Shown one piece after another: positions 17,624 through 25,308 of a DNA stretch of 64,000 bases. Each line of letters begins with the position of its first letter. Position 1 is the first letter of the stretch. This DNA is from Faeciplasma sp964650705 (lineage in GTDB: Bacteria > Bacillota > Clostridia > Oscillospirales > Ruminococcaceae), in NCBI GenBank assembly GCA_964650705.1, contig CAZYUJ010000004.1, positions 62,001-126,000 of the forward strand, in the 5' to 3' direction. The position numbers and the translations under genes are program-made. A model generated the notes under the pieces. That model did not search any database. It saw only the letters and a program-made list of their open reading frames with translations, and was not told the origin of the DNA.

Positions 17624-17645
17624 TTTTGTTCCTCCATATAATAAA

Positions 17646-17675
17646 AATCCAAGCACGGCGTAACCGTACTTGGCG
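17646..17675 (-). terminator. Second hairpin between riboswitch terminator and mntP
   Basis: CCAAGTACGG and CCGTGCTTGG form a strong stem followed by ATTTTTAT, directly before the mntP ribosome site. It could be a second attenuator or an RBS-proximal structure. Confidence 0.5.
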
Positions 17676-17683
17676 TCAGATCA

Positions 17684-17730
17684 AAAAATAAAGACTCCAT
17701 GTATGGCTAGACCTTAGCATACATGAGTCT
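17684..17730 (-). terminator. Riboswitch-controlled terminator (expression platform)
   Basis: The segment AGACTCATGTATG, which contains the 3' strand of the aptamer, can instead pair with CATACATGGAGTCT, followed by TTTATTTTTT. This is a classical terminator mutually exclusive with the aptamer. Confidence 0.8.
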
Positions 17731-17812
17731 CGCAAATTAAAACAAGCCAGACCAAAAAGGTCAGTATGTTGACTTGTTACGTTGGTGTAACGCTTGCTAC
17801 TCCCTCACAACA
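17720..17812 (-). ncRNA. yybP-ykoY manganese riboswitch aptamer
   Basis: In the leader of mntP, read on the minus strand, the conserved segments occur in order: GAGGGAGTAGC (first conserved loop), AACAAGTCAACATAC, GGCTTGTTTT and GCGAGACTCAT (second conserved loop), closed by a P1 stem of GTGAG with CTCAT. This is the arrangement of the Mn2+-sensing yybP-ykoY class, in which metal binding docks the two loops and prevents terminator formation. The downstream gene encodes a Mn exporter, as expected. Confidence 0.88.
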
Positions 17813-17930
17813 CGGTGCATTATAGCACGAACTTCATTACTTGTCAATCCCTGTCGAGAAAAAGTATCGTATTTTTAGCAGCACCTCATTTTTTGTGTCA
17901 AAACTGACGCAGGAGAAGCGTTTTTTTATG

Positions 17931-18983
17931 ATGTGGTTGATAAGTGCATATATAAATAAAAAAGACACATTTTCCGATGTGCCTGTGTCGAATGACTCAA
18001 GGCGGTACGTCCAAGACGAGCATCAGCCAAATGTATCTTCTGATATCAATATATCACCTTCCGACGAAAATGTCAACCGTATTGCAAAAAATGAACTTGA
18101 TTCGGTAGGTGTAACGAATAACCTTCGTAGCCTTGCCGCAAAAATCAAGCTCATTGATGGTACTATATCACCTTCCGACGAAAATGTCAATGGGGAATCT
18201 TTTTCCAATAACACAAAAGCTTCTCTTAGCGACGACCTCGCCCCTGCTGCATCAAATGATATCGATAACAATGGCGAAAACAATTGGGATTATCATAATG
18301 GTTGAATGAGGATCAAATAATAGAAAATCTCTTAATACAGTAGCGGATATCGAAGAATTACTCGGCATTGACGTTAGTGGTTATACGCACAACATCAATA
18401 CCAATGGTGTGCAACATATTGTCATCAGACATGGAGAAAACGGAAAACATGATACATCTATGGCTATTGACGATGACATCGCAAGAGTCGGCTGGGTGTT
18501 AGAGAACTACGACAGAGTAGAATTGCTAACTGATAACGGTGAACAGGTATACAGTTCAGAGTTTGTAGATGGCGATAATAATCCTGCGCCTCAGGCTCGG
18601 TTTGTTAAAAAATAGACGGCACCTACTATATTGTAGAGGCCGCTTTCGAAAATTCATATAAGAAGTTGTGGGTTCAATCCGCCTATTTGCAAAAATGAAG
18701 ATGTTACGCAAGCTCCCGCTGAAGGTAATTCTACCAACCACGAGACGAACGCCCGAAGCGCACTCACTTCTCCATCTTCTAAAAAACTATAGCAGATGAT
18801 AATCAGAATGTCAAGTATAATGACTACGCACCGGTACGGGGAACATTACGTGAGGTGGGTGTTTCCTCTGATGACTTTGATTTACCCATCAAAACAGTAA
18901 AAGAAAGGCTTGAGGCTAAGCAGCGGAATTTGCAGAATGAACTGGCAAATATTCAGAATCGTCGAGAGCGGGCTAAAACCTGA
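17931..18983 (+). pseudogene. Decayed mobile-element polyvalent protein with nuclease-like domain
   Basis: Protein-coding remnants continue across several frames. The first frame (to 18305) contains two ISPSDENVN units and ends WDYHNG. The next frame gives LNEDQIIENL, then a third gives TVADIEELLGID and a domain with QHIVIRHGENGKHD and MAIDDDIARVGWVLENYD, resembling the phage-type barnase/EndoU/ColicinE5-like nucleases. After FVKK one base is missing in an A-run, and reading resumes as IDGTYYIVEAAF. A second A-run shift near 18785 leads to VRGTLREVGVSSDDFDL and a charged coiled-coil end. At least three frameshifts make it non-functional. Family assignment is from memory of motif shape. Confidence 0.55.
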
Positions 18984-19110
18984 ACCGGTTGTTGAATGTC
19001 AGTAAAATAAAAGAAAGCGTCTCGCCTTCAGCTAAAATAATAGCCGTAGTGGGGTCAAAGCCCCTTGGCGCAACACTTTCTAATAACAATATATCACCTT
19101 CCGCCGAAGA
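18048..19110 (+). repeat. Three dispersed copies of an ISPSDENVN-coding repeat
   Basis: The sequence ATATCACCTTCCGACGAAA occurs at about 18050, again near 18168, and in a variant (CCGCCGAAGA) near 19090. The second and third copies continue alike (GTCAATGGGGAA). They bracket the nuclease-like remnant and look like duplicated linker segments of a decaying element. Confidence 0.7.
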
Positions 19111-19138
19111 TGTCAATGGGGAAACTTTCTTTGGTATC

Positions 19139-19153
19139 AGAAGGAGGGATTCG
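19139..19153 (-). repeat. Partial tRNA-Ser 3'-end copy (outer)
   Basis: AGAAGGAGGGATTCG is identical to the T-arm/acceptor part of the tRNA-Ser gene 300 bases away. It could be an old attachment-site half. Confidence 0.5.
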
Positions 19154-19255
19154 GTCTCGCCTGCGGGCTCGGTCAGGCGCGGCTCTGACAGTCCACCGGA
19201 CTGTCATTCACTACCGCGCCCCTTCGAATCCCTGCTATTTTCAATCAAAAAATAA

Positions 19256-19281
19256 AGGACACGACCTTGCGGTCATGTCCT
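19256..19281. terminator. Terminator hairpin in the scar region
   Basis: Stem AGGACACGACC/GGTCATGTCCT with TTGC loop, flanked by A-rich and T-rich sequence. It directly follows an att-like repeat on the minus strand, as a terminator follows the intact tRNA-Ser. Confidence 0.7.
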
Positions 19282-19287
19282 CTATTT

Positions 19288-19308
19288 TTGGCGGAGAAGG
19301 AGGGATTC
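19288..19308 (-). repeat. Partial tRNA-Ser 3'-end copy (inner), putative att scar
   Basis: Twenty-one bases, beginning TTGGCGGAGAAGG, match the 3' end of the functional tRNA-Ser gene including CCA. After one inserted base the match continues for GAACCC. Duplication of a tRNA 3' end is the usual footprint of tyrosine-recombinase integration. Confidence 0.65.
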
Positions 19309-19404
19309 TGAACCCAACACGATCCTCGCTTCGCTCGGATGTGCATAAGTTGCTCCCTTCGGTCACAACTTAAAGGCTTCTGCTTACACTCCCACACCAC
19401 AAAT

Positions 19405-19436
19405 AAAAAAGCACAACCCAAAGGCTGTGCTTTTTT
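19405..19436 (-). terminator. Terminator of tRNA-Ser
   Basis: AAAAAAGCACA pairs with its complement across a short loop and is followed on the minus strand by T-rich sequence. It starts three bases after the tRNA 3' end. Confidence 0.75.
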
Positions 19437-19438
19437 AT

Positions 19439-19531
19439 TGGCGGAGAAGGAGGGATTCGAACCCTCGATGAGCTATCAACCCATACACGAGTTCCAGTCG
19501 TGCGCCATAAACCGGGCTAGGCGACTTCTCC
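19439..19531 (-). tRNA. tRNA-Ser (GGA)
   Basis: A class II tRNA of 93 bases with acceptor stem GGAGAAG/CTTCTCC, anticodon loop CTGGAAC giving GGA, a long variable arm and encoded CCA. Its 3' end is partly duplicated twice downstream. Confidence 0.95.
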
Positions 19532-19629
19532 GTGTCGCTTTTTGCAACGTTTGATATTATAACAGATTCATTTTAAAAATGCAAGCCTTTTTTCAAAAGT
19601 TTTTAAAATATTTTTCCTTGCTCTAAATC

Positions 19630-19658
19630 TTTACACATATCCTCGTTTATGTTATACT
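19630..19658 (+). promoter_or_regulatory. Promoter of plsY-like gene
   Basis: -35 TTTACA and -10 TATACT with 17-base spacing, about 45 bases upstream of the start codon. Confidence 0.65.
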
Positions 19659-19703
19659 CAAAACACACGAAATCGTCTTGATATTAAATGATAGGAGCGC
19701 AAT

Positions 19704-20330
19704 ATGCTTATTGCTATAAAATACATTTTCGTCTTTGTCACAGCCTATATCATCGGCACTTCAAACATGACGTATTACATATCCCGTTTCAAAAATATCG
19801 AAGTACGCGATAAGGGTTCAAAAAATCTCGGCGCTTCAAACGCCGCAATAATCCTTGGCTGGAGAGCAGGATTATTTGCAGGATTGCACGATATTGCGAA
19901 ATCCTCGTTCTGTGTGATCCTTGCATCACTCATTTTCCCAAATACGCCTTATATCGGTGCCGTCGCAGGTGTCGCGAGCGTCTTGGGACACATTTTCCCG
20001 TTCTATCTGAAGTTCAGAGGAGGGAAGGGCTTCGCCTCATACATCGGAATGACACTTGCGCTTAACTGGAAGTTTGCGCTGATCGTTCTTGCTCTTATCG
20101 TGTTGGTGACGCTCATAACAGATTATCTTTTTGCAGGCACTTTAACAACCGTGATATCTGTTCCCATCGTTTTGGGCGTACTGACTGACAGCATTATTCT
20201 TGCCGCCATTCTTTTTATCGCCAGCGCAGTTATCGTATATAAACACCGTGAGAATTTTGTTCGTATATATAACGGTACTGAGATCGGTCTGCTCTCAACA
20301 ATAAAGGGTGAGAACAAGCATAAGAACTGA
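19704..20330 (+). CDS. plsY: Glycerol-3-phosphate acyltransferase PlsY family protein
   Basis: A membrane enzyme that transfers an acyl group from acyl-phosphate to glycerol 3-phosphate, the first step of phospholipid synthesis. The 208 residues have about five helices and the three PlsY motifs: GSKNLGASNA (usually GSGNPGATN), HIFPFYLKFRGGKGFA and KHRENFVRIYNGTE. Motif 1 deviates at two normally conserved positions, and the protein continues with a hydrophilic tail, so a second paralogue elsewhere is possible. The start follows GGAGCG. It stands alone with its own promoter. Confidence 0.88.
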   Translation: MLIAIKYIFVFVTAYIIGTSNMTYYISRFKNIEVRDKGSKNLGASNAAIILGWRAGLFAGLHDIAKSSFCVILASLIFPNTPYIGAVAGVASVLGHIFPFYLKFRGGKGFASYIGMTLALNWKFALIVLALIVLVTLITDYLFAGTLTTVISVPIVLGVLTDSIILAAILFIASAVIVYKHRENFVRIYNGTEIGLLSTIKGENKHKN

Positions 20331-20371
20331 CTCGTTGCGAAGCAAGCTTCAAGAATATTGAAATTCGCCCT

Positions 20372-20400
20372 TGACATAGAGGCAATAATTGGATATAATA
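20372..20400 (+). promoter_or_regulatory. Perfect-consensus sigma-A promoter without a downstream ORF
   Basis: TTGACA and TATAAT with exactly 17 bases between them. No open reading frame starts before the terminator at 20446-20471, so it should produce a short RNA. Confidence 0.75.
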
Positions 20401-20406
20401 AATTTG

Positions 20407-20475
20407 CAGCAAGCAAGATTCACCTCGAAACTGCAACTACAAAGGAAAATCGCCTCATACGGGGCGATTTTCTTT
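20407..20475 (+). ncRNA. Candidate small RNA
   Basis: A transcript of about 70 bases is predicted between a perfect promoter and a Rho-independent terminator. It contains no ATG, GTG or TTG followed by a useful frame. TTGCAG (20404-20409) and CTGCAA flank its first half and could pair if transcription starts a few bases early. The region CAAGATTCACCTCGAAA would be single-stranded and could act as a seed. Function is unknown; existence is inferred from signals only. Confidence 0.5.
20446..20471 (+). terminator. Terminator of plsY and/or the candidate small RNA
   Basis: Stem AAAATCGCC/GGCGATTTT followed by CTTTTT. Confidence 0.85.
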
Positions 20476-20501
20476 TTATATGCAAATTCTTAAGGAAAGC
20501 C

Positions 20502-20565
20502 TTATAAATCTTAATAATATCTTAAGATTTATAAAGTTGTATCTTAATAATTTTTCTGCTATCAT
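20502..20565 (+). promoter_or_regulatory. Promoter with 11-bp-phased ATCTTAA repeats
   Basis: ATCTTAA begins at 20508, 20519 and 20541, so the copies are one and two 11-bp turns apart; a degenerate copy sits at 20530. A 12-bp inverted repeat (TTATAAATCTTA) spans 20502-20534. The array ends at a promoter with -35 TTGTAT (20537-20542) and -10 TATCAT (20560-20565), spacing 17. The pattern fits binding of the OmpR-class regulator encoded just downstream. Confidence 0.65.
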
Positions 20566-20594
20566 AAAGACAGAAAAACAAATGGAGTGATAAT

Positions 20595-21281
20595 ATGTAT
20601 AACATCCTTCTTTGCGATGACGAAAAGGATATCGTTTCCGCACTAAAAATATACCTATCCAACGAGAACTATACGTTTTTTGAAGCTTTTAACGGCGCTG
20701 ATGCTTTAAGGATCCTAAAGGACGAGAACATCCACCTTGTATTAATGGATATAATGATGCCACAGATAGACGGGATTTCCGCTGTCAATGCCCTGCGTGA
20801 GTTTTCAAATGTCCCCGTAATTTTCCTTACTGCAAAGGGTGAGGATACCGACAAGGTATTGGGCTTAACAGTCGGCGCTGACGACTATGTTACCAAGCCC
20901 TTCAATCCCGTTGAGCTTATAGCACGTGTGAGATCCCATCTTCGCAGATATACGATGCTCGGCTCCTATTCCAAACAGCTTGAGGTCATCCGCATCGGCG
21001 GAATCGAGCTTTTTGACAATACGAAAACAATAAACGTCGATGGCGAGCCGGTCACTCTGACTCCCAAGGAATATGACATTCTTACATTTTTAATGACTCA
21101 CCCGGGAACAGTTTTCTCACCTGCCGAGATCTATCGCCGTGTTTGGGGCGAGGTTCCCATCGGCGTTGACAATGCGATCGCCGTACATATTCGCCATCTT
21201 CGCGAAAAGATCGAGATCGACCCTGCCGACCCGAGGTACCTAAAGGTCGTTTGGGGCCGTGGATATAAATTCGAAGCATAA
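20595..21281 (+). CDS. OmpR/PhoB-family response regulator
   Basis: A 228-residue DNA-binding regulator. The receiver shows CDDE, the phosphoacceptor in VLMDIMMPQIDG, the threonine in FLTAKG and the lysine in YVTKPF. The C-terminal winged helix (TPKEYDILTFLMTHPGTVFS, VWGRGYKFE) is of the PhoB/VanR type. It forms an operon with the kinase 10 bases downstream, whose AGGAGG overlaps its stop codon. Phased direct repeats in the promoter suggest autoregulation. Confidence 0.94.
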   Translation: MYNILLCDDEKDIVSALKIYLSNENYTFFEAFNGADALRILKDENIHLVLMDIMMPQIDGISAVNALREFSNVPVIFLTAKGEDTDKVLGLTVGADDYVTKPFNPVELIARVRSHLRRYTMLGSYSKQLEVIRIGGIELFDNTKTINVDGEPVTLTPKEYDILTFLMTHPGTVFSPAEIYRRVWGEVPIGVDNAIAVHIRHLREKIEIDPADPRYLKVVWGRGYKFEA

Positions 21282-21291
21282 GGAGGTTTAT

Positions 21292-23532
21292 ATGAAAAGC
21301 ATCTATTCAAAGCTTTGGTTAAAGATAACGTCAATAATTCTGTTCGTTGTTTTCACAGTCGTTTTTGTGGCTTCCGTTGCATCTGTTGCTCTTCTTGCTT
21401 ATCTGGAGGTATACTTCGATGGCGGAAAATCCGCGAAAAGCGATGTGATGAATGAGCTTGCAAACGAAGAGAAATTTAACTTTATCAATGATTATAATAA
21501 TCAGACCGGTCTGTACTATATGGCAGAAGGAAATCACTATGGCGGCGACAGCTGGGAATATGTCGGCGGAACCACGAAGTTCGTTAAAAAGGTCAAGGGT
21601 TATTCCTCTGAATCCACAGAAACTCTTGCTTCAGCAATACCTGCTCTAAATGACTCTGAGCGTGTAAACTCATACCTCGACAGCATCTATTCCCGTGAGA
21701 ATACCGACTATGCCATCAAGGTAACAAACGTCAACACGGGCGAGATCCTCTATCAAAACTTTTCTCCCGAAGATTATGTGGATACGGTAACCACAACGTT
21801 TAACAGCAAATCTTACGGACAAACCGCTCATATCTCCACCTATTTCACAACCTATATACAGGTCAATGAATATTTGGAAAGTCTCACAGGCGGAATCTAT
21901 AACAGCTCGATAACCTATAATTCCGATATCGTAAACACTTATTCCGAACGCTATTATCTCGAGGCTGACTATATTCCCGTCAGCATCTTCCAGTGTGAGG
22001 TCACTGTTTATATCCCTTCTGAATACACGGTTGAGAATTTGTCTACTTTCATCATGAGGACAACTGACTTTGCGATAGCAAACAGATATCTGCCCTTCGT
22101 CACCGGCATCGTAAGTCTTATATTGATGGTAGTTATATTCATCTATCTTGTTTCTGCCGCAGGACACAAGGCAGGCATCGAGGGTATCACCCCCAACTTC
22201 ATCGACAAGATCCCGTTTGACCTCTATCTTGTAATTATCACGGCACTTGTCGGAACGGTTATTGCATTCTATGACTTTGTTTGGTATAACGATCTTCTTA
22301 GTGTTATTTTTTGGATCTGCGCAGGGGTCGTCTTCCTTCTCTTGGCGATCGGCGTCGTAATGACACTCGCTACCCGTGCAAAGCTTTCAACAGTTTTCTC
22401 AAACACTGTCATCTGGAAAGTTCTTCTCCTTATTTGGAAAGCATTAAAGCTAATAGTAAGATTTATCAAAAAGATCTTCGCAGCGATTGTCTACTTCTTC
22501 AATAATATGCACTTTGCCGCTAAAACAGCTATCTCGCTGGTGTTTATTGCCGCCTTCGAAATAATAATGGTCCTCTTGATATGGTCGAGCTATTATTACT
22601 TCGATTATATGTTCTTCTTCATCTGGCTCTTTGGCAACGCAATTATATTAACAGTTGCAATATTCAACGCAATCGCCTTCGGAAAGATCAAAAAGTGTGC
22701 CGATGAGCTTGCAAACGGCAACTCTCATGCAAAAGTAGATCCACAGTATCTTTTCGGCAGCTATAATGACTGTGCTTCATCTCTTAACGGAATCGGAAGA
22801 GGCATCGAACAGGCTGTTCAGGAAAGAATGAGATCCGAGCGTTTAAAAACGGAACTCATAACCAACGTCTCTCACGATCTTAAAACTCCTCTGACCTCAA
22901 TCGTCAACTATGTCGATATCCTCAGCAAAGAGGATATTCAGCCCGAAGAAGCAAAAGAACACGTCGAGATTCTTGTTCGTCAATCTCAGCGAATGAAAAA
23001 GCTTATTGATGACCTGATCGAGGCTTCAAAGGCTTCATCCGGTGCAACCAAGACCGAGCTTATAAGAAGCGATCTGGGAATGCTTTTGTCTCAATCTGTC
23101 GTTGAATATGAGGAAAAGTTTAAAAACGCTGATCTTCATATAAAAATGACTCTTCCCGAAAAAGAACTCATCGCTTTGATCGACGGCAAGCTTATGTGGC
23201 GAGTTTTCGATAACATCCTCAACAACATCTGCAAGTACACTCAGCCGGGCACTCGTGTATATATCACCGCCGCAGAAAAAGGGAACAACATCGAAATCGG
23301 ATTCAAAAACATCTCAAGATATGAGCTCAATATTTCGGGCGACGAGCTTATGGAACGCTTTGTACGCGGAGATTCCTCTCGCTCGACAGAGGGAAGCGGT
23401 CTTGGACTTTCGATCGCAAAGAGCCTTTGTACATTGCAAAATTCAGATCTCTCGATCGGTATAGACGGCGATCTCTTCAAGGTATGTATCACTGTCCCTA
23501 AGCTTTCCGATGAGGAGCTTATCAATGAATAG
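21292..23532 (+). CDS. Sensor histidine kinase with multi-helix membrane domain
   Basis: A 746-residue kinase. One N-terminal helix is followed by a 230-residue extracellular region rich in Tyr, Ser and Thr, then about six more helices between residues 265 and 475, an unusually long membrane part. The HAMP-like linker leads to HisKA with NVSHDLKTPLTSIVNYVDIL and then the ATPase domain (NILNNICKYT, GSGLGLSIAKSL). Such kinases are common in Clostridia and their signals are unknown. The ATG at 21292 follows AGGAGG. A short membrane-protein frame overlaps its last codons. Confidence 0.92.
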   Translation: MKSIYSKLWLKITSIILFVVFTVVFVASVASVALLAYLEVYFDGGKSAKSDVMNELANEEKFNFINDYNNQTGLYYMAEGNHYGGDSWEYVGGTTKFVKKVKGYSSESTETLASAIPALNDSERVNSYLDSIYSRENTDYAIKVTNVNTGEILYQNFSPEDYVDTVTTTFNSKSYGQTAHISTYFTTYIQVNEYLESLTGGIYNSSITYNSDIVNTYSERYYLEADYIPVSIFQCEVTVYIPSEYTVENLSTFIMRTTDFAIANRYLPFVTGIVSLILMVVIFIYLVSAAGHKAGIEGITPNFIDKIPFDLYLVIITALVGTVIAFYDFVWYNDLLSVIFWICAGVVFLLLAIGVVMTLATRAKLSTVFSNTVIWKVLLLIWKALKLIVRFIKKIFAAIVYFFNNMHFAAKTAISLVFIAAFEIIMVLLIWSSYYYFDYMFFFIWLFGNAIILTVAIFNAIAFGKIKKCADELANGNSHAKVDPQYLFGSYNDCASSLNGIGRGIEQAVQERMRSERLKTELITNVSHDLKTPLTSIVNYVDILSKEDIQPEEAKEHVEILVRQSQRMKKLIDDLIEASKASSGATKTELIRSDLGMLLSQSVVEYEEKFKNADLHIKMTLPEKELIALIDGKLMWRVFDNILNNICKYTQPGTRVYITAAEKGNNIEIGFKNISRYELNISGDELMERFVRGDSSRSTEGSGLGLSIAKSLCTLQNSDLSIGIDGDLFKVCITVPKLSDEELINE

Positions 23533-23626
23533 ACCGCTTTTGTTCCTTGCCATTCTGTCAGCGGTAGCTGTTCTGATCGTAGCTTTGTCGCATTATTATC
23601 AGAGCTTTTTAAGTCCGTTCCTATAA
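23525..23626 (+). CDS. Possible 33-residue single-pass membrane protein
   Basis: A short frame starts with ATG inside the last codons of the kinase gene (ATGAATAG, so start and stop overlap). It encodes MNRPLLFLAILSAV and a continuous hydrophobic segment, ending SFLSPFL. The composition is that of a single membrane helix, and the overlapping start suggests translational coupling. It may be an accessory to the kinase, but it could also be a chance frame. No ribosome site other than GAGGAG inside the kinase end (about 8 bases before the ATG) is seen. Confidence 0.45.
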   Translation: MNRPLLFLAILSAVAVLIVALSHYYQSFLSPFL

Positions 23627-23639
23627 AAACAGCGTTCCC

Positions 23640-23765
23640 CCGACTTTTGTTGCAAGGCGAAGCCGTGTCCGTCCACCTGCGGTGGGCGGACACCCCAAGC
23701 CCGCTTTCGCGGGCTTGGGGTTCTGCCGCCCCTTCGGGCGGCAGCGGCTTCGCCGCACTTCGCAC
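23640..23765. repeat. GC-rich palindromic spacer
   Basis: Several short GC-rich palindromes follow one another (GTCCGTCCACC/GGTGGGCGGAC, AAGCCCGC/GCGGGCTT, GCCGCC/GGCGGC). The composition is very unlike the flanking genes. Similar blocks occur at 9750-9830, 30481-30545, 33421-33480 and 58127-58260. Confidence 0.6.
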
Positions 23766-23774
23766 AAGCATAAT

Positions 23775-23802
23775 AAAACCGACTGATCTCTCAGTCGGTT
23801 TT
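23775..23802. terminator. Bidirectional terminator between kinase and mnmA
   Basis: AAAACCGACTGA/TCAGTCGGTTTT with a TCTC loop and flanking A and T runs, between convergent genes. Confidence 0.85.
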
Positions 23803-23812
23803 TTCTTTTATC

Positions 23813-24844
23813 CTATTTTCCGCCGCATATAGTTCCGTTTCCCAAAACGTAACCGTTAGCATATATTGCCGCAGATTGCCCGTTCGATACACGGGGAGTG
23901 GGGGAGTCAAGCATCAAAACCGCACCCTCATCTGTCATCTTGACTGTACATTCCAAAAGCTTTCCGGTCGAGCGTAGCTTACACTTTGCTCTCATCCCGT
24001 CATATATAGCGTTCGGATACGTCATGCTCAAGCTTTCGATCCAAACCTCGCTGACATTTGCTTTCTCATATCCAAGCTTGACCTGATTCGTGACCGCATC
24101 GATTTCTGTGACGTAAGCAGGTCTTCCCAAAGCAATTCCCAAGCCCTTTCGCTGACCGACAGTATAGTGCAAAATGCCCTTGTGTCTGCCACAGATATTT
24201 CCCTCGGGTGAGATAAAATCTCCTTCATCACTTTTGCGATAGTTATTTTCTATATACGAGGCATAATCATTGTCCGAGATGAAACAGTTTTCCTCGCTGT
24301 CGGGCGCATCATGACACACAAGCCCGATTTCCTTCGCGATCTCTCTGACTTTCGGCTTCTCCATTTCCGAGATCGGAAGAATAAGCCTTGATAAAACATC
24401 CTGTCCAAGTCCCGCAAGCATATACGATTGATCTCTTGCTTCAGATTCCGAGAACGACAGCTTATAAACGCCGTCTTCAAACACGATCTTTGCATAGTGT
24501 CCTGTCGCAATATAGTCAAATCCGTTTTCATTTGCTGTGAGCAAAAGATATTTGAACTTTATCCTCGGATTACATCTTACACAAGGTGAGGGCGTCCTTC
24601 CGTGAAGATATTCGCTTGCGAAAAAGTCAATTATCTCACGCTTGAATTCATCCTGTAGATCTTTAACATAAAGAGGGATCCCGAGATCGTCAGCAGATCT
24701 CTTCGCCGCTTCAACGACTTTGTCATGCAAAGGGGACATCTTCATCACAACGCCGGCGACCTCATATCCCTGTTCTCTTAATAAATGCACAGCGACAGAG
24801 CTGTCAACTCCGCCGCTGAGTGCTACTAAAACCTTCTTAGTCAA
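23813..24844 (-). CDS. mnmA: tRNA-specific 2-thiouridylase MnmA
   Basis: A cytosolic ATP-dependent enzyme that thiolates U34 of Lys, Glu and Gln tRNAs using sulfur relayed from a cysteine desulfurase. The PP-loop ALSGGVDSSVAV is at the N-terminus, the first catalytic cysteine is in PCVRCNP and the second in DSEENCFI. A TTG start at 24844 is proposed: GAGGA stands eight bases upstream and LTKKVLVALSGG is the normal family start. It overlaps the nifU-like gene by 8 bases. The 343-residue length is normal. NifS and NifU upstream supply the sulfur pathway. Confidence 0.93.
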   Translation of the reverse strand: MTKKVLVALSGGVDSSVAVHLLREQGYEVAGVVMKMSPLHDKVVEAAKRSADDLGIPLYVKDLQDEFKREIIDFFASEYLHGRTPSPCVRCNPRIKFKYLLLTANENGFDYIATGHYAKIVFEDGVYKLSFSESEARDQSYMLAGLGQDVLSRLILPISEMEKPKVREIAKEIGLVCHDAPDSEENCFISDNDYASYIENNYRKSDEGDFISPEGNICGRHKGILHYTVGQRKGLGIALGRPAYVTEIDAVTNQVKLGYEKANVSEVWIESLSMTYPNAIYDGMRAKCKLRSTGKLLECTVKMTDEGAVLMLDSPTPRVSNGQSAAIYANGYVLGNGTICGGK

Positions 24845-25268
24845 TCGAACATTCCTCACAGTGCTCGTGAAGCTCACCGACTATAGGCAACGGGTCAATG
24901 CCCTGACGGGAATAGTAATCCCACAAAGCTGCCTTGATTGCTTGCTCAGCCAATACCGAGCAATGAAGCTTTGCTGCCGGCAAACCGTCGAGTGCCTCGA
25001 TAACAGCCTTGTTTGTGAGCTTAAGTGCGTCTTCGATGGTTGCGCCCTTAATGAGCTCTGTTGCCATCGAGCTTGTAGCTACCGCTGCGCCGCATCCGAA
25101 TGTCTTAAACTTAACGTCGGTGATAACGCCGCCGTCGATCTTAAGATACATCTTCATGATGTCGCCGCACTTTTCGTTGCCGATCTCGCCGATACCGTCA
25201 GCGTTTTCGATCTCGCCGACATTTCTGGGGTTAGAGAAGTGATCCATAACCTTTTCGCTGTAAATCAT
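24837..25268 (-). CDS. NifU/IscU-like Fe-S cluster scaffold
   Basis: A 143-residue scaffold that assembles Fe-S clusters and passes them on. The three scaffold cysteines are present: EKCGD near residue 34, FGCGAA near 59 and LHCSV near 102. An additional C-terminal cysteine pair (HCEEC) is typical of Clostridia versions. It lies 40 bases downstream of nifS and overlaps mnmA, so the three form a sulfur-transfer operon. Confidence 0.92.
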   Translation of the reverse strand: MIYSEKVMDHFSNPRNVGEIENADGIGEIGNEKCGDIMKMYLKIDGGVITDVKFKTFGCGAAVATSSMATELIKGATIEDALKLTNKAVIEALDGLPAAKLHCSVLAEQAIKAALWDYYSRQGIDPLPIVGELHEHCEECSID

Positions 25269-25308
25269 TTATATAACTTCCTTTCAAGAGATATTTCAAT
25301 ATGTTAAC

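Larger units (their letters stand above)
18984..19438. other. Mobile-element scar between pseudogene and tRNA-Ser
   Basis: No intact gene is present. The stretch holds the third ISPSDENVN-type fragment, two partial copies of the tRNA-Ser 3' end (19139-19153 and 19288-19308), a GC-rich palindromic block (an outer AGGGATTCG/CGAATCCCT pair encloses GCGCGG/CCGCGC), and two terminator hairpins. It reads as layered leftovers of elements that used the tRNA as an integration site. No integrase remains. Confidence 0.6.

Noticed and set aside
18048..19110. CRISPR-like array
   Set aside because: The three repeats are irregularly spaced, encode peptide and lack palindromic structure or cas genes.
17931..19310. 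Functional prophage or integrative element
   Set aside because: Only frameshifted fragments and tRNA-end repeats remain; no integrase, structural or replication genes.
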